NCBI RefSeq assembly: GCF_013409005.1 | Contig: NZ_JACBZO010000001.1 | Coordinates: forward strand, 682,001 to 746,000 | DNA length: 64,000 nucleotides | Reading direction: 5' to 3' | Source of the DNA: Demequina lutea | GTDB lineage: Bacteria; Actinomycetota; Actinomycetes; Actinomycetales; Demequinaceae | In this document: positions 50,001-58,081 of the stretch, one piece after another | Layout: every line of letters starts with the position of its first letter | Numbering within the stretch: position 1 is the stretch's first letter | Translations under genes and position numbers: made by a program | The notes under the pieces: generated by a model | Told to the model about the DNA's origin: nothing | Database searches by the model: none | The model's input: only the letters and a program-made list of their open reading frames with translations

Positions 50001-51600
50001 GCTGGACCAACTTGCCGACCGCTATGACCTCGCCGCATTGCCGCGCGAGGCGGCGCGAGGCGGCGCATTCGGGCTCATCGACGATCCGTCGCGACAGGCT
50101 CAATACGCGGCGGTCTACGAGCCCGACAAGGATGGCAACCTGATGGTGCTTGGCGGCGCCGGAGCGGGAAAGTCGACCGCGCTACGCACCTTGGCGCTCG
50201 CCGCCCTGCTTGACCCTGGCGTCGGGCCGGTGCATGTCTATGGCATCGATGCGGCGGGCGGCGGCTTGGACATGCTCAGGCCGCTGCCCGCCGTCGCCGA
50301 TGTGGTCGATTCGGACGACGTCGAGCGTGTGGGCCGGATGTTGACGCGGCTGGTCGCAGCGGTGAGGGAGCGGTCGCGCGCCTTCACCGCGGCACGGGCC
50401 TCAAGCCTGCCGGACTACAGGGAGCGCAGTGGCGAGGGTGCGATGCCCCGCATCATCGTGTTGGTAGACGGCTACGGCTCGTTCCAAAACGACTACATGA
50501 ACGAACTCGGGCGCCAGCAGGTGTTCGCAGACTTCAGGGACGTGCTCACCCAGGGCCGCTCAGTGGGCGTCAACGTCGTGCTGGCCGCGGACAGGCTCGC
50601 CGCGCTGCACACGTCCATCCAGGCGCTCACGTCACGCACCCTGGTCCTTCGCCTCAATGACGATGCGCACTACGGGATGCTTGGCCTGCGAGCCACGGGC
50701 CTCACGGCGCAGTCGCCGCCTGGAAGGGGAATCGATCTCGCGTCGCGCAAGGAGATCCAGGTAGCAGTGATGGGAGGGTCGTCGCGGATCGACGAGCAGG
50801 CGCGCGCCGTCGAGGTGTTCGCGGCGTCTGCGCGGTTGTCGACACCGCGCGGCGGGCCGTGGGAGGCCGAGGCAATCCCGCGTATGCCGCGCGTGGTCGG
50901 ATCTCGCGACGTCCCCGCCGAGGTGGGCGGGATACCCGTCCTTGGGATCGACGGAACCACACTGACCCCACGGGGCTTTGACCTCGATCGACCGATCATC
51001 ATTACGGGCCAAGCCGGCACGGGTCGCACGTCGGCGCTGGCTTGGATGGCGTGCGCAATTCGCCGTTGCCACGCCGGCCGGGCGCTCGTGCACGTGACCC
51101 AGCGCCGCACCAGCATCGGCGCCCTTCCCGCATGGACCGCGTCGTTCGTGGGGCCGTCCGCAGGCGATGACCTACTCGAGGCGTGGGGTGCGGCGCTCGA
51201 TGCCGAAGGGGAAGGGGACTCTCAGGTGGTCGTGTGCATTGAAAACGTGCAGGACTTTGGCGCGTCTTTGAGCGACGGCGCGTTCGTGCAGGCCATGAAG
51301 CGCGCCCGACGCAATGGACACCTCCTCATCGGCGAGGCGGACACTCAGGGCTGGGTGAGCGGTCCGCTCGTCGCCGAACTCAGGAGCGCGAGGCGGGGGC
51401 TGTTGCTTGCGCCCGAGGCGGGTGATGCGCAGATGCTCTTCGGCGTCGCGTCGGGGCGCATGAACAGGGCCGAGGTTCCTCCTGGGCGCGGAATCTGGGT
51501 CGAGGCGGGCAAGGCCGCTGCCGTGCAGGTGCCGTGGGTGGATGACGGGTTATCCCCAGATTTCGAGGAGGCCCGCCACGGCGGTCCCCCGGCTGGCTAA
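47050..51600 (+). CDS. FHA-FtsK/SpoIIIE ATPase, type VII secretion (EssC/EccC-like)
   Basis: Motor protein of 1516 residues. Order: a ubiquitin-like N-terminal region (about 1-95); an FHA domain (about 120-185: IIGRD, SPRHARL, STNGVLIDG); two membrane helices (about 245-280); then three FtsK/SpoIIIE domains. ATPase 1 is canonical (P-loop GGTTGAGKSE near residue 700, Walker B VIVIDEFAAL). ATPase 2 keeps GGAGAGKST (near 1039), but its Walker B is LVDGYGSF. ATPase 3 has GQAGTGRTS (Lys replaced by Arg, near 1322). An N-terminal FHA domain is typical of firmicute EssC rather than mycobacterial EccC. The ATG at 47050 has GGGGAGG upstream; an ATG 18 bp earlier does not. A WXG100-size protein follows after 48 bp. 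Confidence 0.9.
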   Translation: MSLRLSVTTGEGAVAAVSVTAASDATVGDVAEHLFRADPTREGTTPPVDATLLVTPVSQGADAPTRVAPREAAMAAAGIRSGDHVDVVAAHAVDDAEHSPAVATVAVVGGPDTGKEVLLRAGSHIIGRDTEAAVSLTDPLASPRHARLVVGETFEIVDMGSTNGVLIDGAFVTRATLAQGDRITVGATDMTITRAAAIDRAVPSTPTVPFTRSPRVVPPLPAEEIALPSPPTQPTPRPFPRTALLAPVMLGFAMYLMTGRMLSLVFVAMSPLMMVGGFLDNRHHQRKEAHARAHDFEAALALSERRLDEAHQREREIRLARSPSVADVCGAVRSATPPLWTHRAEHDGFLEVRVGLGAVPSSLVLEAPAPSNAVEGTWERVAHLRDRYSSIGRVPVVVSLRSAGGLGIAGAAPTARAMARAAVIQVAGLHSPMECVIAAFISPAGVREWAWIEWLPHVSSPASPLAGDHVAATRGEAQRLLVGLEEVVAQRAGRDIGAVVPAMRGTDADPSRAAGHQEPPTLPAIVVVVEDDAPADKGRLIRLAEKGPDVNVHVLWMASKVSGLPAACRSFVESAEVATGGMGIAGHVRRGGFDNPVTCEVLSVTDATDVARRLACVEDVGGVIDDAADVPTAVSYLDAHGFESLDPAHHEARWRAEDPESGARRPFSLRALVGHAGDEPCYLDLKTQGPHALVGGTTGAGKSEFLQAWVLGMASAYSPQKVTFLFVDYKGGSAFADCVKLPHCVGLVTDLTPHLVARALASLRAELHYRERLLAAKAAKDLETLVGRGDPDAPPSLVIVIDEFAALAREAPEFVDGVVDIGQRGRSLGLHLIMATQRPAGVIKDSLRANTNLRIALRMADEADSSDILGSAAAAHVDPAIPGRAIARTGPGRLATFQSAYAGAHSTPGGGRARIAVRGLALGSGVRWGPGTSLGSGAQWGGAGQAGPAVIPDGASEETDAARVVSALTEAALGRGAPPPRRPWLDQLADRYDLAALPREAARGGAFGLIDDPSRQAQYAAVYEPDKDGNLMVLGGAGAGKSTALRTLALAALLDPGVGPVHVYGIDAAGGGLDMLRPLPAVADVVDSDDVERVGRMLTRLVAAVRERSRAFTAARASSLPDYRERSGEGAMPRIIVLVDGYGSFQNDYMNELGRQQVFADFRDVLTQGRSVGVNVVLAADRLAALHTSIQALTSRTLVLRLNDDAHYGMLGLRATGLTAQSPPGRGIDLASRKEIQVAVMGGSSRIDEQARAVEVFAASARLSTPRGGPWEAEAIPRMPRVVGSRDVPAEVGGIPVLGIDGTTLTPRGFDLDRPIIITGQAGTGRTSALAWMACAIRRCHAGRALVHVTQRRTSIGALPAWTASFVGPSAGDDLLEAWGAALDAEGEGDSQVVVCIENVQDFGASLSDGAFVQAMKRARRNGHLLIGEADTQGWVSGPLVAELRSARRGLLLAPEAGDAQMLFGVASGRMNRAEVPPGRGIWVEAGKAAAVQVPWVDDGLSPDFEEARHGGPPAG

Positions 51601-51648
51601 TTTGCAGGGGTGCCACCACCGGGGTGGCGCAGAAACGAAGGGCATCTC

Positions 51649-51945
51649 ATGGCCAACCTCAACGTCACGTACGACGATCTGCGCGGTGCGGCGGACCAAC
51701 TGGCCTCCGGGCAGGGGGACATCGACGACCGGCTTGGAAGCCTCCAGGGGTACATCGATACCCTCGTGTCTGGCGGCTACGTGACCACCGCGTCGTCGGG
51801 CGCCTTTCACGACCAGTACCTTGCCTTCACCACCTCGGCCAAGCAGACCGTGTCCGCTCTCGAAGGGCTCGGCCAGTTTCTGAGGTCGGCGGCGGACTCG
51901 TTGCAGCAGACGGACGAGGCGCTCGCGAGCTCAATTCGCGGGTAG
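51649..51945 (+). CDS. WXG100-family (ESAT-6-like) protein
   Basis: Protein of 98 residues, the size and all-helical layout of the WXG100 secretion substrates. N-terminal helix: VTYDDLRGAADQLASGQGD; turn; second helix: FHDQYLAFTTSAKQTVSALEGLGQFLRSAADSLQQ (51805-51909). At the turn the WXG motif is not present: the position reads GGYVTTASSGAF. The usual C-terminal YxxxD/E signal is also weak (LQQTDEAL). The gene lies 48 bp after the EssC-like ATPase gene, which supports a type VII role. It is probably a substrate or its folding partner; no second WXG100 gene is seen. Confidence 0.82.
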   Translation: MANLNVTYDDLRGAADQLASGQGDIDDRLGSLQGYIDTLVSGGYVTTASSGAFHDQYLAFTTSAKQTVSALEGLGQFLRSAADSLQQTDEALASSIRG

Positions 51946-52030
51946 CAGGCGCGGGCGGGGGCCCGCGCGGCGCAAGCGGGGGCAGGCGCAGCGAGGGGAT
52001 CGCGCCTGTCACTTGCGTGAGAGTCGAGCC

Positions 52031-52852
52031 CTAGTTGTCGTCGGGCCTGAGCCACCTGAAGGTGCGCACGGCGATCACGAGTCCCACGGCGAACCAGACG
52101 ATGAGCACGACAGCTGTCATGGGGTGCTCCCAGGACCCCCGCGCCTCTGCGCTCGCGAACGAGTCCGGCAGGAACACGGAACGCATGCCCTGAGCCAACC
52201 ATTTGAGCGGGAACAGCTCGGCAAAGTGCTGGAGTACTCCCGGCAACTGCGTGAAGACCACAAACACGCCGGACGTGAACTGAAGTACCAACACCACGGG
52301 CGTGAGGATCGCCGAAGCCGACTTCGCGTTGCGCAACAGCGACGAGGTGGCGATCCCGAGGGTCACCGAGGCGCCCGTGCCGAGCAGGAACACCCAGGCA
52401 AACGTCACCCACGGTCCCACGGTGGTGGGGAGCGTCACTCCGTAAAGCGCGGTACCGAGCCCGATGAGGATCGCAATCTGGATGAGGGAGACCAGGACCA
52501 CCTGGGCGAGCTTTCCCGCGAAGTACGCGGTGGTCGGCACGGGCGTTGCATGCAGGCGCTTGAGGCTGTCCGCATCGCGATCGATGGCGATGGTGATGGC
52601 CAGCGACTGAAATCCCGTATTGAGGATGCCCGTCGCGATCATTCCGGCCATGAAGTACTGGGAGAACTTCACGCCGCTGTTGCCAAGCTCCTGGCTGCCG
52701 AAGATCGACCCGAAGAGGACGAGGAAGATCATGGGAAAGGCGAAGATGAAGATCATCTGCTCGCGAGATCGGAAGAACTCCTTCAACTCGACCCTCATGC
52801 GGTCGATTGCGACGGACGTCCACGACGGGTGAGCCACGGCGGTGGTGGTCAT
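52031..52852 (-). CDS. ABC-2 type transporter permease (DrrB-like)
   Basis: Membrane protein of 273 residues with six hydrophobic segments and the ABC-2 pattern: a first helix MIFIFAFPMIFLVLFGSIFG, a central FFAGKLAQVVLVSLIQIAIL region, and a last pair of helices. After the first helix, the cytoplasmic loop IAIDRDADSLKRLHATPVPTTAY resembles the conserved region of daunorubicin-type exporters. The ATG overlaps the stop of the ATP-binding gene by 4 bp. The substrate is not known; such pairs export lipids, polysaccharides or drugs. Confidence 0.92.
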   Translation of the reverse strand: MTTTAVAHPSWTSVAIDRMRVELKEFFRSREQMIFIFAFPMIFLVLFGSIFGSQELGNSGVKFSQYFMAGMIATGILNTGFQSLAITIAIDRDADSLKRLHATPVPTTAYFAGKLAQVVLVSLIQIAILIGLGTALYGVTLPTTVGPWVTFAWVFLLGTGASVTLGIATSSLLRNAKSASAILTPVVLVLQFTSGVFVVFTQLPGVLQHFAELFPLKWLAQGMRSVFLPDSFASAEARGSWEHPMTAVVLIVWFAVGLVIAVRTFRWLRPDDN

Positions 52853-53721
52853 GCGACGGCTCCTTCGGATGTGGCCATTTCGGTGTTCTGCCCAATCAGG
52901 TCCAAATAGACGTCTTCAAGCGATGGCTTGGTGATCGACAGTTCGGGAATCTCGCCCGTATGGCGTGACGCCAACTCACGGACGAGCGCAGTCGGCGTTG
53001 GCGTGGATTCGGACCGGGGGGCGCCGTCCTCTTCCCAGCGCACGATCGATCCCGAAGCAAGTGCACGCAACTTGGCGGGCGTGTCCAACGCGATGAGCTT
53101 GCCCGATGCCACGATGCCGATGCGGTCGGCGAGGTGTTCGGCCTCCTCGAGGTAGTGCGTGGTGAGCATGATCGTGGTGCCGTCGCCGCGCAGCCCCTCG
53201 ATCAGGCCCCAAAATTGGCGCCGGGCTTCGGGATCGAAACCGGTGGTCGGCTCGTCGAGAAATACCAAGCGGGGACGCCCGATCACCGCGAGGGCGACGT
53301 CGAGTCGCCTGCGTTGCCCGCCCGAAAGCGTCTGTGGCTTGGCATTCGCCTTCTCGGTGAGGCCCACCGCGTCGAGGGTCTCCTCGACGTCGCGAGGGTT
53401 TGGGTAGAGCCGGGAAGCGTGAGTGAGCGCCTCCCTGGCGCTCAAGAAGCTGCGCTCGGACGTCGACTGCAGCATGATGCCCACTTCGGTGCGCCAGTCG
53501 CGATCGGCGTCGTGCGGGTCCCTGCCCAGCACCGTGACCTCACCGGATGTCCGCTTGCGGAAACCCTCGAGAATCTCGATGGTGGTGGTCTTGCCGGCGC
53601 CGTTCGGCCCGAGCAAGGCAAAGACCTCGCCCTCGTCAATGGTGAGGTCGAGTCCGTCGACGGCGTTCTTGGCGCCGTAGGTCTTGCGGAGTCCCGCAAT
53701 GGTGATGGCCTGAGGGGTCAT
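52849..53721 (-). CDS. ABC transporter ATP-binding protein (DrrA-like)
   Basis: ATPase of 290 residues. Walker A is LLGPNGAGKTTT (near 38-49), the signature LSGGQRRRLDVALAV, Walker B LVFLDEPTTGFD, and the H-loop MLTTHYLEEAEHLADRI. The C-terminal 70 residues form a small domain common to DrrA-type proteins. All motifs are intact. It is the partner of the permease downstream (4-bp overlap). Upstream is the aminotransferase gene on the same strand at about 70 bp, with an independent promoter possible. Confidence 0.94.
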   Translation of the reverse strand: MTPQAITIAGLRKTYGAKNAVDGLDLTIDEGEVFALLGPNGAGKTTTIEILEGFRKRTSGEVTVLGRDPHDADRDWRTEVGIMLQSTSERSFLSAREALTHASRLYPNPRDVEETLDAVGLTEKANAKPQTLSGGQRRRLDVALAVIGRPRLVFLDEPTTGFDPEARRQFWGLIEGLRGDGTTIMLTTHYLEEAEHLADRIGIVASGKLIALDTPAKLRALASGSIVRWEEDGAPRSESTPTPTALVRELASRHTGEIPELSITKPSLEDVYLDLIGQNTEMATSEGAVA

Positions 53722-53793
53722 GGCTGCGAGCGTAACTGCAGGGCCCTGGCACCGTACATCGTCCTCGCGGACGATTGTGGGAAGAGTTGACCC

Positions 53794-55005
53794 CTACTTC
53801 GCCTCGGCCAGCAGACGCTGGATGCGTCCGACCCCTTCCACCAGGTCGTCGTCGCCGAGTGCGTAACTGAGGCGCAAGAAGCCGCTCGGGCCGAATGCCT
53901 CGCCTGGCACCACGGCGACCTCGGCCTCCTCGAGAATGATGGCCGCGAGGTCGGCGCTCGACCCGATGGCCCTGCCGCGGATCGTCTTGCCGATGAGGCC
54001 CTCGACCGATGGATAAGCGTAGAAGGCGCCCGTGGGTGTGGGGCAGACGACGCCATCGATCTCGCGGAGCATCTCCACCATGACGGCGCGCCTGCGGTCG
54101 AACGCCTTGCGCATCAGGTGAACGTCTTCGAGCCCGCCCTCGAGCGCCGCGATGGCCGCGCGCTGCGACACGTTGGCGACGTTGGAGGTGAGATGCGACT
54201 GGAAGTTGGAGGCCGCCTTGATGACGTCGGCGGGGGCAACCATCCAGCCCACGCGCCAACCGGTCATCGCGTAGGTCTTGGCGACGCCGTTGAGCACGAT
54301 GGTCTGGTCGGCGAGCTCCGGCACCGCGCGCAGCATCGGCGTGAATTCCGCGCCGTCATAAGTGAGGTGCTCGTAGATCTCGTCTGTGATGACCCAGATG
54401 CCGTGCTCGAGGGCCCATTCGCCGATTGCCTTGGTCTGCTCGGGGGAGTAGACGGCGCCCGTGGGGTTGGACGGAGAACAGAACAGAATCGCCTTGGTGG
54501 CGTCTGTGCGCGCGGCCTCGAGCTGATCCACGGTGACGAGGTAGCCCTGGTCGACGCCCGCAAACACCTCGACGGCGGTGCCGCCAGCGAGCGTGATTGC
54601 CTCGGGGTACGTGGTCCAGTAGGGCGCGGGCAGCAGCACCTCGTCGCCGGGGTCGATGATGGCAGCAAACGCCTGGAATACGGCCTGCTTGCCGCCGTTG
54701 GTCACGATGACGGAGGCGGGATCGATCTCGTAACCGGAGTCGCGCAGCGTCTTGGCGGCGATGGCTTGCTTCAGTTCGGGCAGTCCCGCTGCGGGTGTGT
54801 AGCGGTGGTTCTTCGGGTCCTTGGCCGCGGCCACCGCGGCATCGACGATCGCTGCCGGCGTGGGGAAGTCCGGTTCGCCGGCGCCGAAGCCGATGACGGG
54901 ACGGCCCGCGGCCTTGAGGGCCTTCGCTTTTGAGTCGACCGCGAGGGTCGCAGAGGGCGCGATGGCGGCGAGGCGGGCGGAGACGCGGCGAGTGGGAGCA
55001 GTCAT
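53794..55005 (-). CDS. pyridoxal-phosphate aminotransferase (aspartate type I)
   Basis: Class I/II transaminase of 403 residues. PLP-binding features: [33 protein letters not shown] at the N-terminus (54890-54985), [33 protein letters not shown], the Asp in [12 protein letters not shown], the PLP lysine in [17 protein letters not shown], and the final Arg in GFLRLSYAL. These fit aspartate aminotransferase (AspC/AAT subgroup Ib). It makes aspartate from oxaloacetate and glutamate. In Actinobacteria this gene regularly lies next to tRNA-Trp and secE. The ATG at 55005 starts at MTAPTRR; nine codons upstream is another ATG without homology. Confidence 0.93.
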   Translation of the reverse strand: MTAPTRRVSARLAAIAPSATLAVDSKAKALKAAGRPVIGFGAGEPDFPTPAAIVDAAVAAAKDPKNHRYTPAAGLPELKQAIAAKTLRDSGYEIDPASVIVTNGGKQAVFQAFAAIIDPGDEVLLPAPYWTTYPEAITLAGGTAVEVFAGVDQGYLVTVDQLEAARTDATKAILFCSPSNPTGAVYSPEQTKAIGEWALEHGIWVITDEIYEHLTYDGAEFTPMLRAVPELADQTIVLNGVAKTYAMTGWRVGWMVAPADVIKAASNFQSHLTSNVANVSQRAAIAALEGGLEDVHLMRKAFDRRRAVMVEMLREIDGVVCPTPTGAFYAYPSVEGLIGKTIRGRAIGSSADLAAIILEEAEVAVVPGEAFGPSGFLRLSYALGDDDLVEGVGRIQRLLAEAK

Positions 55006-55197
55006 GCGACCATTGTTCCACCGCCGCGGCATGAAGCAGTCCCCCCGGGTTCGCGTTTGGGCGGTCGACCGCGTAGCATGTCACTTCGGCGATTGACAAC
55101 AGCCATGATGACGCGTGCCCAAATTCGGATCGCTGGGAGCGTGTCAAACGGGCTAGAAAGTTGGTCGGCCAAACCTGCGGGGACACAACCACCCCGG

Positions 55198-55270
55198 AGG
55201 GCAGTGGCGCAATTGGTAGCGCATCGGTCTCCAAAACCGACGGTTGTGGGTTCGAGTCCCGCCTGCCCTG
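55198..55270 (+). tRNA. tRNA-Trp (anticodon CCA)
   Basis: Cloverleaf of 73 nt: acceptor AGGGCAG/CTGCCCT with discriminator G, anticodon loop CTCCAAA in stem CGGT/ACCG (anticodon CCA), and T-arm TGTGGG-TTCGAGT-CCC. CCA not encoded. It is upstream of secE, as usual. Confidence 0.96.
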
Positions 55271-55314
55271 CGTAAGACGGACGCACATGCGCCCCATAAC
55301 CAAAGGACATCCCG

Positions 55315-55572
55315 GTGAGCGAATCAGCTGTGACGGACGCAGGAGAGAGGGACCCGCGTCACGAGTCGCGCGACAGTCTTAGCCTCTTCGCGCGGATCGC
55401 GCTGTTCGTGCGCCAGGTGATCTCGGAACTCAAGCGCGTTGTGGCCCCCACCCGCGAGGAGCTCATCAACTACATCTGGGTCGTCCTCGGCTTCGTGGGC
55501 GTCATGATGGCGCTGACGTTTTTCTTGGACCTCGGATTCACCGCGCTGACCAAGTGGGTCTTCGGCAAGTAG
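55315..55572 (+). CDS. secE: preprotein translocase subunit SecE
   Basis: Membrane protein of 85 residues, the small essential subunit of the SecYEG channel. The conserved cytoplasmic helix (FARIALFVRQVISELKRVVAPTREEL, 55384-55461) is followed by a single transmembrane helix (VVLGFVGVMMALTFFLDLGF). Single-span SecE is typical outside proteobacteria. The start is a GTG at 55315. nusG follows 18 bp downstream; the order secE-nusG-rplK-rplA is universal in bacteria. Confidence 0.96.
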   Translation: MSESAVTDAGERDPRHESRDSLSLFARIALFVRQVISELKRVVAPTREELINYIWVVLGFVGVMMALTFFLDLGFTALTKWVFGK

Positions 55573-55590
55573 CGGGACGAAAGGACTGAT

Positions 55591-56460
55591 GTGACTAACG
55601 AAGACCAGAACGTCGTTGACTCGATTGACGATGACCTTGAGCAGGCCGCGCCTGTAGAGGACGAGGCTGTCCCCGTCGACGAGGCGGGCTTTGGCGACGC
55701 GCCAGTTGACGCGGTCGTCGAGAGCGACGACGACACCGTGCCTTCCGATCCAGCCGAAGCGGCGGACGAGGCGCTGGAGACCGACACTGTGCTGGCGAAC
55801 GAGGTCGAGACGGACATCACTGTCGCGGACGTCGTCGAAGAAGGCACCGACGAGGGCCTCATTGACCCGATGGTCGAGTTCCGCGCGCAGCTGCTCATGC
55901 AGGACGGCGATTGGTACGTCATCCACTCGTACTCCGGCCACGAGAAGCGCGTGAAGCAGGCTATTGAGCACCGCGTCGTGAGCCTCAACATGGAGGACTT
56001 CATCTACCAGGTCGAGGTGACCATGGAGGATGTCGTTGAGTACAAGAACGGACAGAAGAAGACTGTGACCCGTGTGCGCATGCCCGGATACGTCCTGGTG
56101 CGCATGGAACTGACGGATGAGTCGTGGGGCGCCGTGCGTAACACGCCAGGCGTCACTGGCTTTGTGGGCCACGCTCACCAGCCCGTGCCGCTCACGCCCG
56201 AAGAGGTCTACAGCATGCTGGCTCCCGCCCCTCCCGCAGGTGCGGCGGGCGACGACAAGACCACCGTCAACGGTGTTCCCATCGAAATCGACTTCCACGT
56301 GGGAGAGGCGATCACCGTCATCGACGGCCCATTCGCCACGCTGCCTGGAAGCATCTCCGAGATCAACGTGGAGGGGCAGAAGCTCCACGTTCTCGTTTCA
56401 ATCTTCGGCCGGGAGACTCCGGTCGAGTTGTCATTCTCGCAAGTGCAGAAGCTCACGTAA
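55591..56460 (+). CDS. nusG: transcription termination/antitermination protein NusG
   Basis: Elongation factor of 289 residues that binds RNA polymerase and couples it to Rho and ribosomes. The N-terminal 105 residues are a highly acidic, probably disordered extension (runs of Asp/Glu with Val and Ala) found in many Actinobacteria. The NGN domain begins at [17 protein letters not shown] (near 110) and includes [30 protein letters not shown] (56083-56172). The KOW motif is [16 protein letters not shown] near residue 245. The GTG start has AAGGA upstream. It is co-transcribed with secE. Confidence 0.96.
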   Translation: MTNEDQNVVDSIDDDLEQAAPVEDEAVPVDEAGFGDAPVDAVVESDDDTVPSDPAEAADEALETDTVLANEVETDITVADVVEEGTDEGLIDPMVEFRAQLLMQDGDWYVIHSYSGHEKRVKQAIEHRVVSLNMEDFIYQVEVTMEDVVEYKNGQKKTVTRVRMPGYVLVRMELTDESWGAVRNTPGVTGFVGHAHQPVPLTPEEVYSMLAPAPPAGAAGDDKTTVNGVPIEIDFHVGEAITVIDGPFATLPGSISEINVEGQKLHVLVSIFGRETPVELSFSQVQKLT

Positions 56461-56536
56461 GCGGACGCACCTACGGGAACGACACCAAGCGGCGACGCAA
56501 GTCGCCATCACTGACACAGAAGGACCCGAAAGACAC

Positions 56537-56968
56537 ATGGCACCCCCGAAGAAGAAGGTTGCCGGCCTGATCAAGCTTCAGATCAAGGCCGGTCTCGCGA
56601 ACCCGGCTCCGCCGGTTGGCCCTGCATTGGGTCAGCACGGTGTGAACATCATGGAGTTCTGCAAGGCCTACAACGCCGCGACCGAGTCGCAGCGAGGCAG
56701 CATCGTCCCCGTGGAAATCACGGTGTACGAGGACCGCAGCTTCACGTTCATCACCAAGACTCCTCCTGCATCGGAGCTCATCAAGCAGGCCGCAGGCGTG
56801 GCCAAGGGCTCTGGCGTTCCTCACACCGACAAGGTTGGCTCGCTGACCGACGCACAGGTGCGTGAGATCGCCACGATCAAGATGGAAGACCTCAACGCCA
56901 ACGATATCGACGCCGCTGCGAAGATCATCGCTGGTACTGCCCGTTCCATGGGTATCACGGTCAACTAG
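56537..56968 (+). CDS. rplK: 50S ribosomal protein L11
   Basis: Ribosomal protein of 143 residues with the N-terminal domain [17 protein letters not shown] then [25 protein letters not shown], and the C-terminal rRNA-binding domain ending [10 protein letters not shown]. It forms the GTPase-associated centre with L10 and L12 and is the target of thiopeptide antibiotics; the proline-rich region involved in binding is unaltered. The ATG at 56537 follows an AGGA-type Shine-Dalgarno. rplA follows after 74 bp. Confidence 0.97.
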   Translation: MAPPKKKVAGLIKLQIKAGLANPAPPVGPALGQHGVNIMEFCKAYNAATESQRGSIVPVEITVYEDRSFTFITKTPPASELIKQAAGVAKGSGVPHTDKVGSLTDAQVREIATIKMEDLNANDIDAAAKIIAGTARSMGITVN

Positions 56969-57042
56969 GCCGTTTCCAAGATTTCACCCCAGTGGGAGGG
57001 CCAGCGCGGCCCGGCACCACGACTGCAGAGAAAGAAGCAGAA

Positions 57043-57738
57043 ATGAAGCGCTCAAAGGCGTATCGCGATTCGGCCATGCTGGTCGACGCGAACCAGTTCT
57101 ACACACCGCTCGAGGCACTTCGCCTCGCACAGAAGACCTCTTCCAAGAAGGCCGACTCGACCATCGACGTCGTCTTCAGGTTGGGTGTCGACCCCCGTCA
57201 CGCTGACCAGATGGTCCGCTCCACCGTGATCCTGCCGAACGGCACTGGCAAGACCGCCCGGGTCCTGGTCTTCGCCAACGCTGAGAAGGCGGAGGCGGCA
57301 CTCGCCGCAGGCGCTGACATCGTCGGTGGCGACGAGCTCATCGAAGAGGTGGCCAACGGCCGCCAGGACTTCGACGCCGTCGTGGCGACGCCGGACCTCA
57401 TGGGCAAGGTCGGCCGACTCGGCCGCGTGCTCGGTCCGCGTGGCCTCATGCCCAACCCCAAGACGGGCACCGTGACGATGGATGTCACCAAGGCCGTCAC
57501 GGAGATCAAGGGCGGAAAGATCGAGTTCCGCGTCGACAAGCACGGCAACCTGCACTCGCTGCTGGGCAAGGCGTCGTTCGGCGACGTCAAGCTCATGGAG
57601 AACTTCCAGGCGTTGCTCGACGAGGTGCTTCGCTCCAAGCCTGCGGCCTCGAAGGGGCGCTACATCCTGAAGGCGTCGATCTCGTCGACTCAGGGTCCCG
57701 GCATCCCGATCGACGCGATGGCGAAGGTCGACGCTTAG
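57043..57738 (+). CDS. rplA: 50S ribosomal protein L1
   Basis: Ribosomal protein of 231 residues. Conserved segments: [35 protein letters not shown] (57154-57258), [27 protein letters not shown] (57399-57476), and the C-terminal [13 protein letters not shown]1 forms the mobile stalk at the E site and represses its own operon in many bacteria. The ATG at 57043 follows GAAAGAAG. A strong terminator follows the gene, separating it from the rplJL unit. Confidence 0.97.
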   Translation: MKRSKAYRDSAMLVDANQFYTPLEALRLAQKTSSKKADSTIDVVFRLGVDPRHADQMVRSTVILPNGTGKTARVLVFANAEKAEAALAAGADIVGGDELIEEVANGRQDFDAVVATPDLMGKVGRLGRVLGPRGLMPNPKTGTVTMDVTKAVTEIKGGKIEFRVDKHGNLHSLLGKASFGDVKLMENFQALLDEVLRSKPAASKGRYILKASISSTQGPGIPIDAMAKVDA

Positions 57739-57756
57739 GTCACAAGTACTGCGTTC

Positions 57757-57791
57757 AAAGGCCCGGTTCCCCTCAAGGGGGCCGGGCCTTT
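57757..57791 (+). terminator. terminator after rplA
   Basis: Stem AAAGGCCCGG (57757-57766) / CCGGGCCTTT (57782-57791) followed by TGCCGTG. It isolates secE-nusG-rplKA from the rplJL transcription unit. Confidence 0.88.
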
Positions 57792-57810
57792 GCCGTGTGC
57801 GGGCCCCACT

Positions 57811-57839
57811 TTGCGTCGCGCGCCCTGATCGCGTATGCT
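57811..57839 (+). promoter_or_regulatory. promoter of the rplJL unit
   Basis: -35 TTGCGT (57811-57816), 17-bp spacer, -10 TATGCT (57834-57839). This fits housekeeping sigma factors. The expected transcription start is about 57846, at the beginning of the L10 leader. Confidence 0.75.
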
Positions 57840-57845
57840 CATCGA

Positions 57846-58001
57846 GCCCAAGACCGCCGGTCGTCGGCCCCAGGTAACTGGGATTGACGGAAGTTCCGCA
57901 ACAGCGGAGACCAGCGTAGGTGATGTTGACAGCGCCTCGTGCGCGCCAACCTTGGGCGGCTACGGCCGCCCTTTCGTGTTGGTGGACCCGAGCCGCTAGC
58001 C
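57846..58001 (+). ncRNA. L10 ribosomal protein leader (rplJ autoregulation)
   Basis: The segment resembles the actinobacterial L10 leader: AAGACCGCCGGTCGTCGG (57850-57867) opens a structured element, with the kink-turn-like region ACGGAAGTTCCGCAACAGCGGAGACCAGCG (57887-57916) and later a stem GGGCGGC-TAC-GGCCGCCC (57954-57971). In bacteria L10(L12)4 binds such a leader to repress rplJL. Location directly before rplJ and the motif fit; a covariance-model search would confirm. Confidence 0.78.
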
Positions 58002-58024
58002 AGCCCCGCCCGCGCGGGGCTTTT
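58002..58024 (+). terminator. intrinsic terminator inside the rplJ leader (attenuator)
   Basis: Stem AGCCCCGC/GCGGGGCT with CCGC loop followed by TTTC, 58 bp before the rplJ start codon. Its place between the L10 leader and the gene suggests regulation by transcription attenuation. Confidence 0.8.
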
Positions 58025-58081
58025 CTGTTGTGGGGGCGAGCCCGATCGGGGCATCGGCGGTTACCCATAGGAAGGACAATC

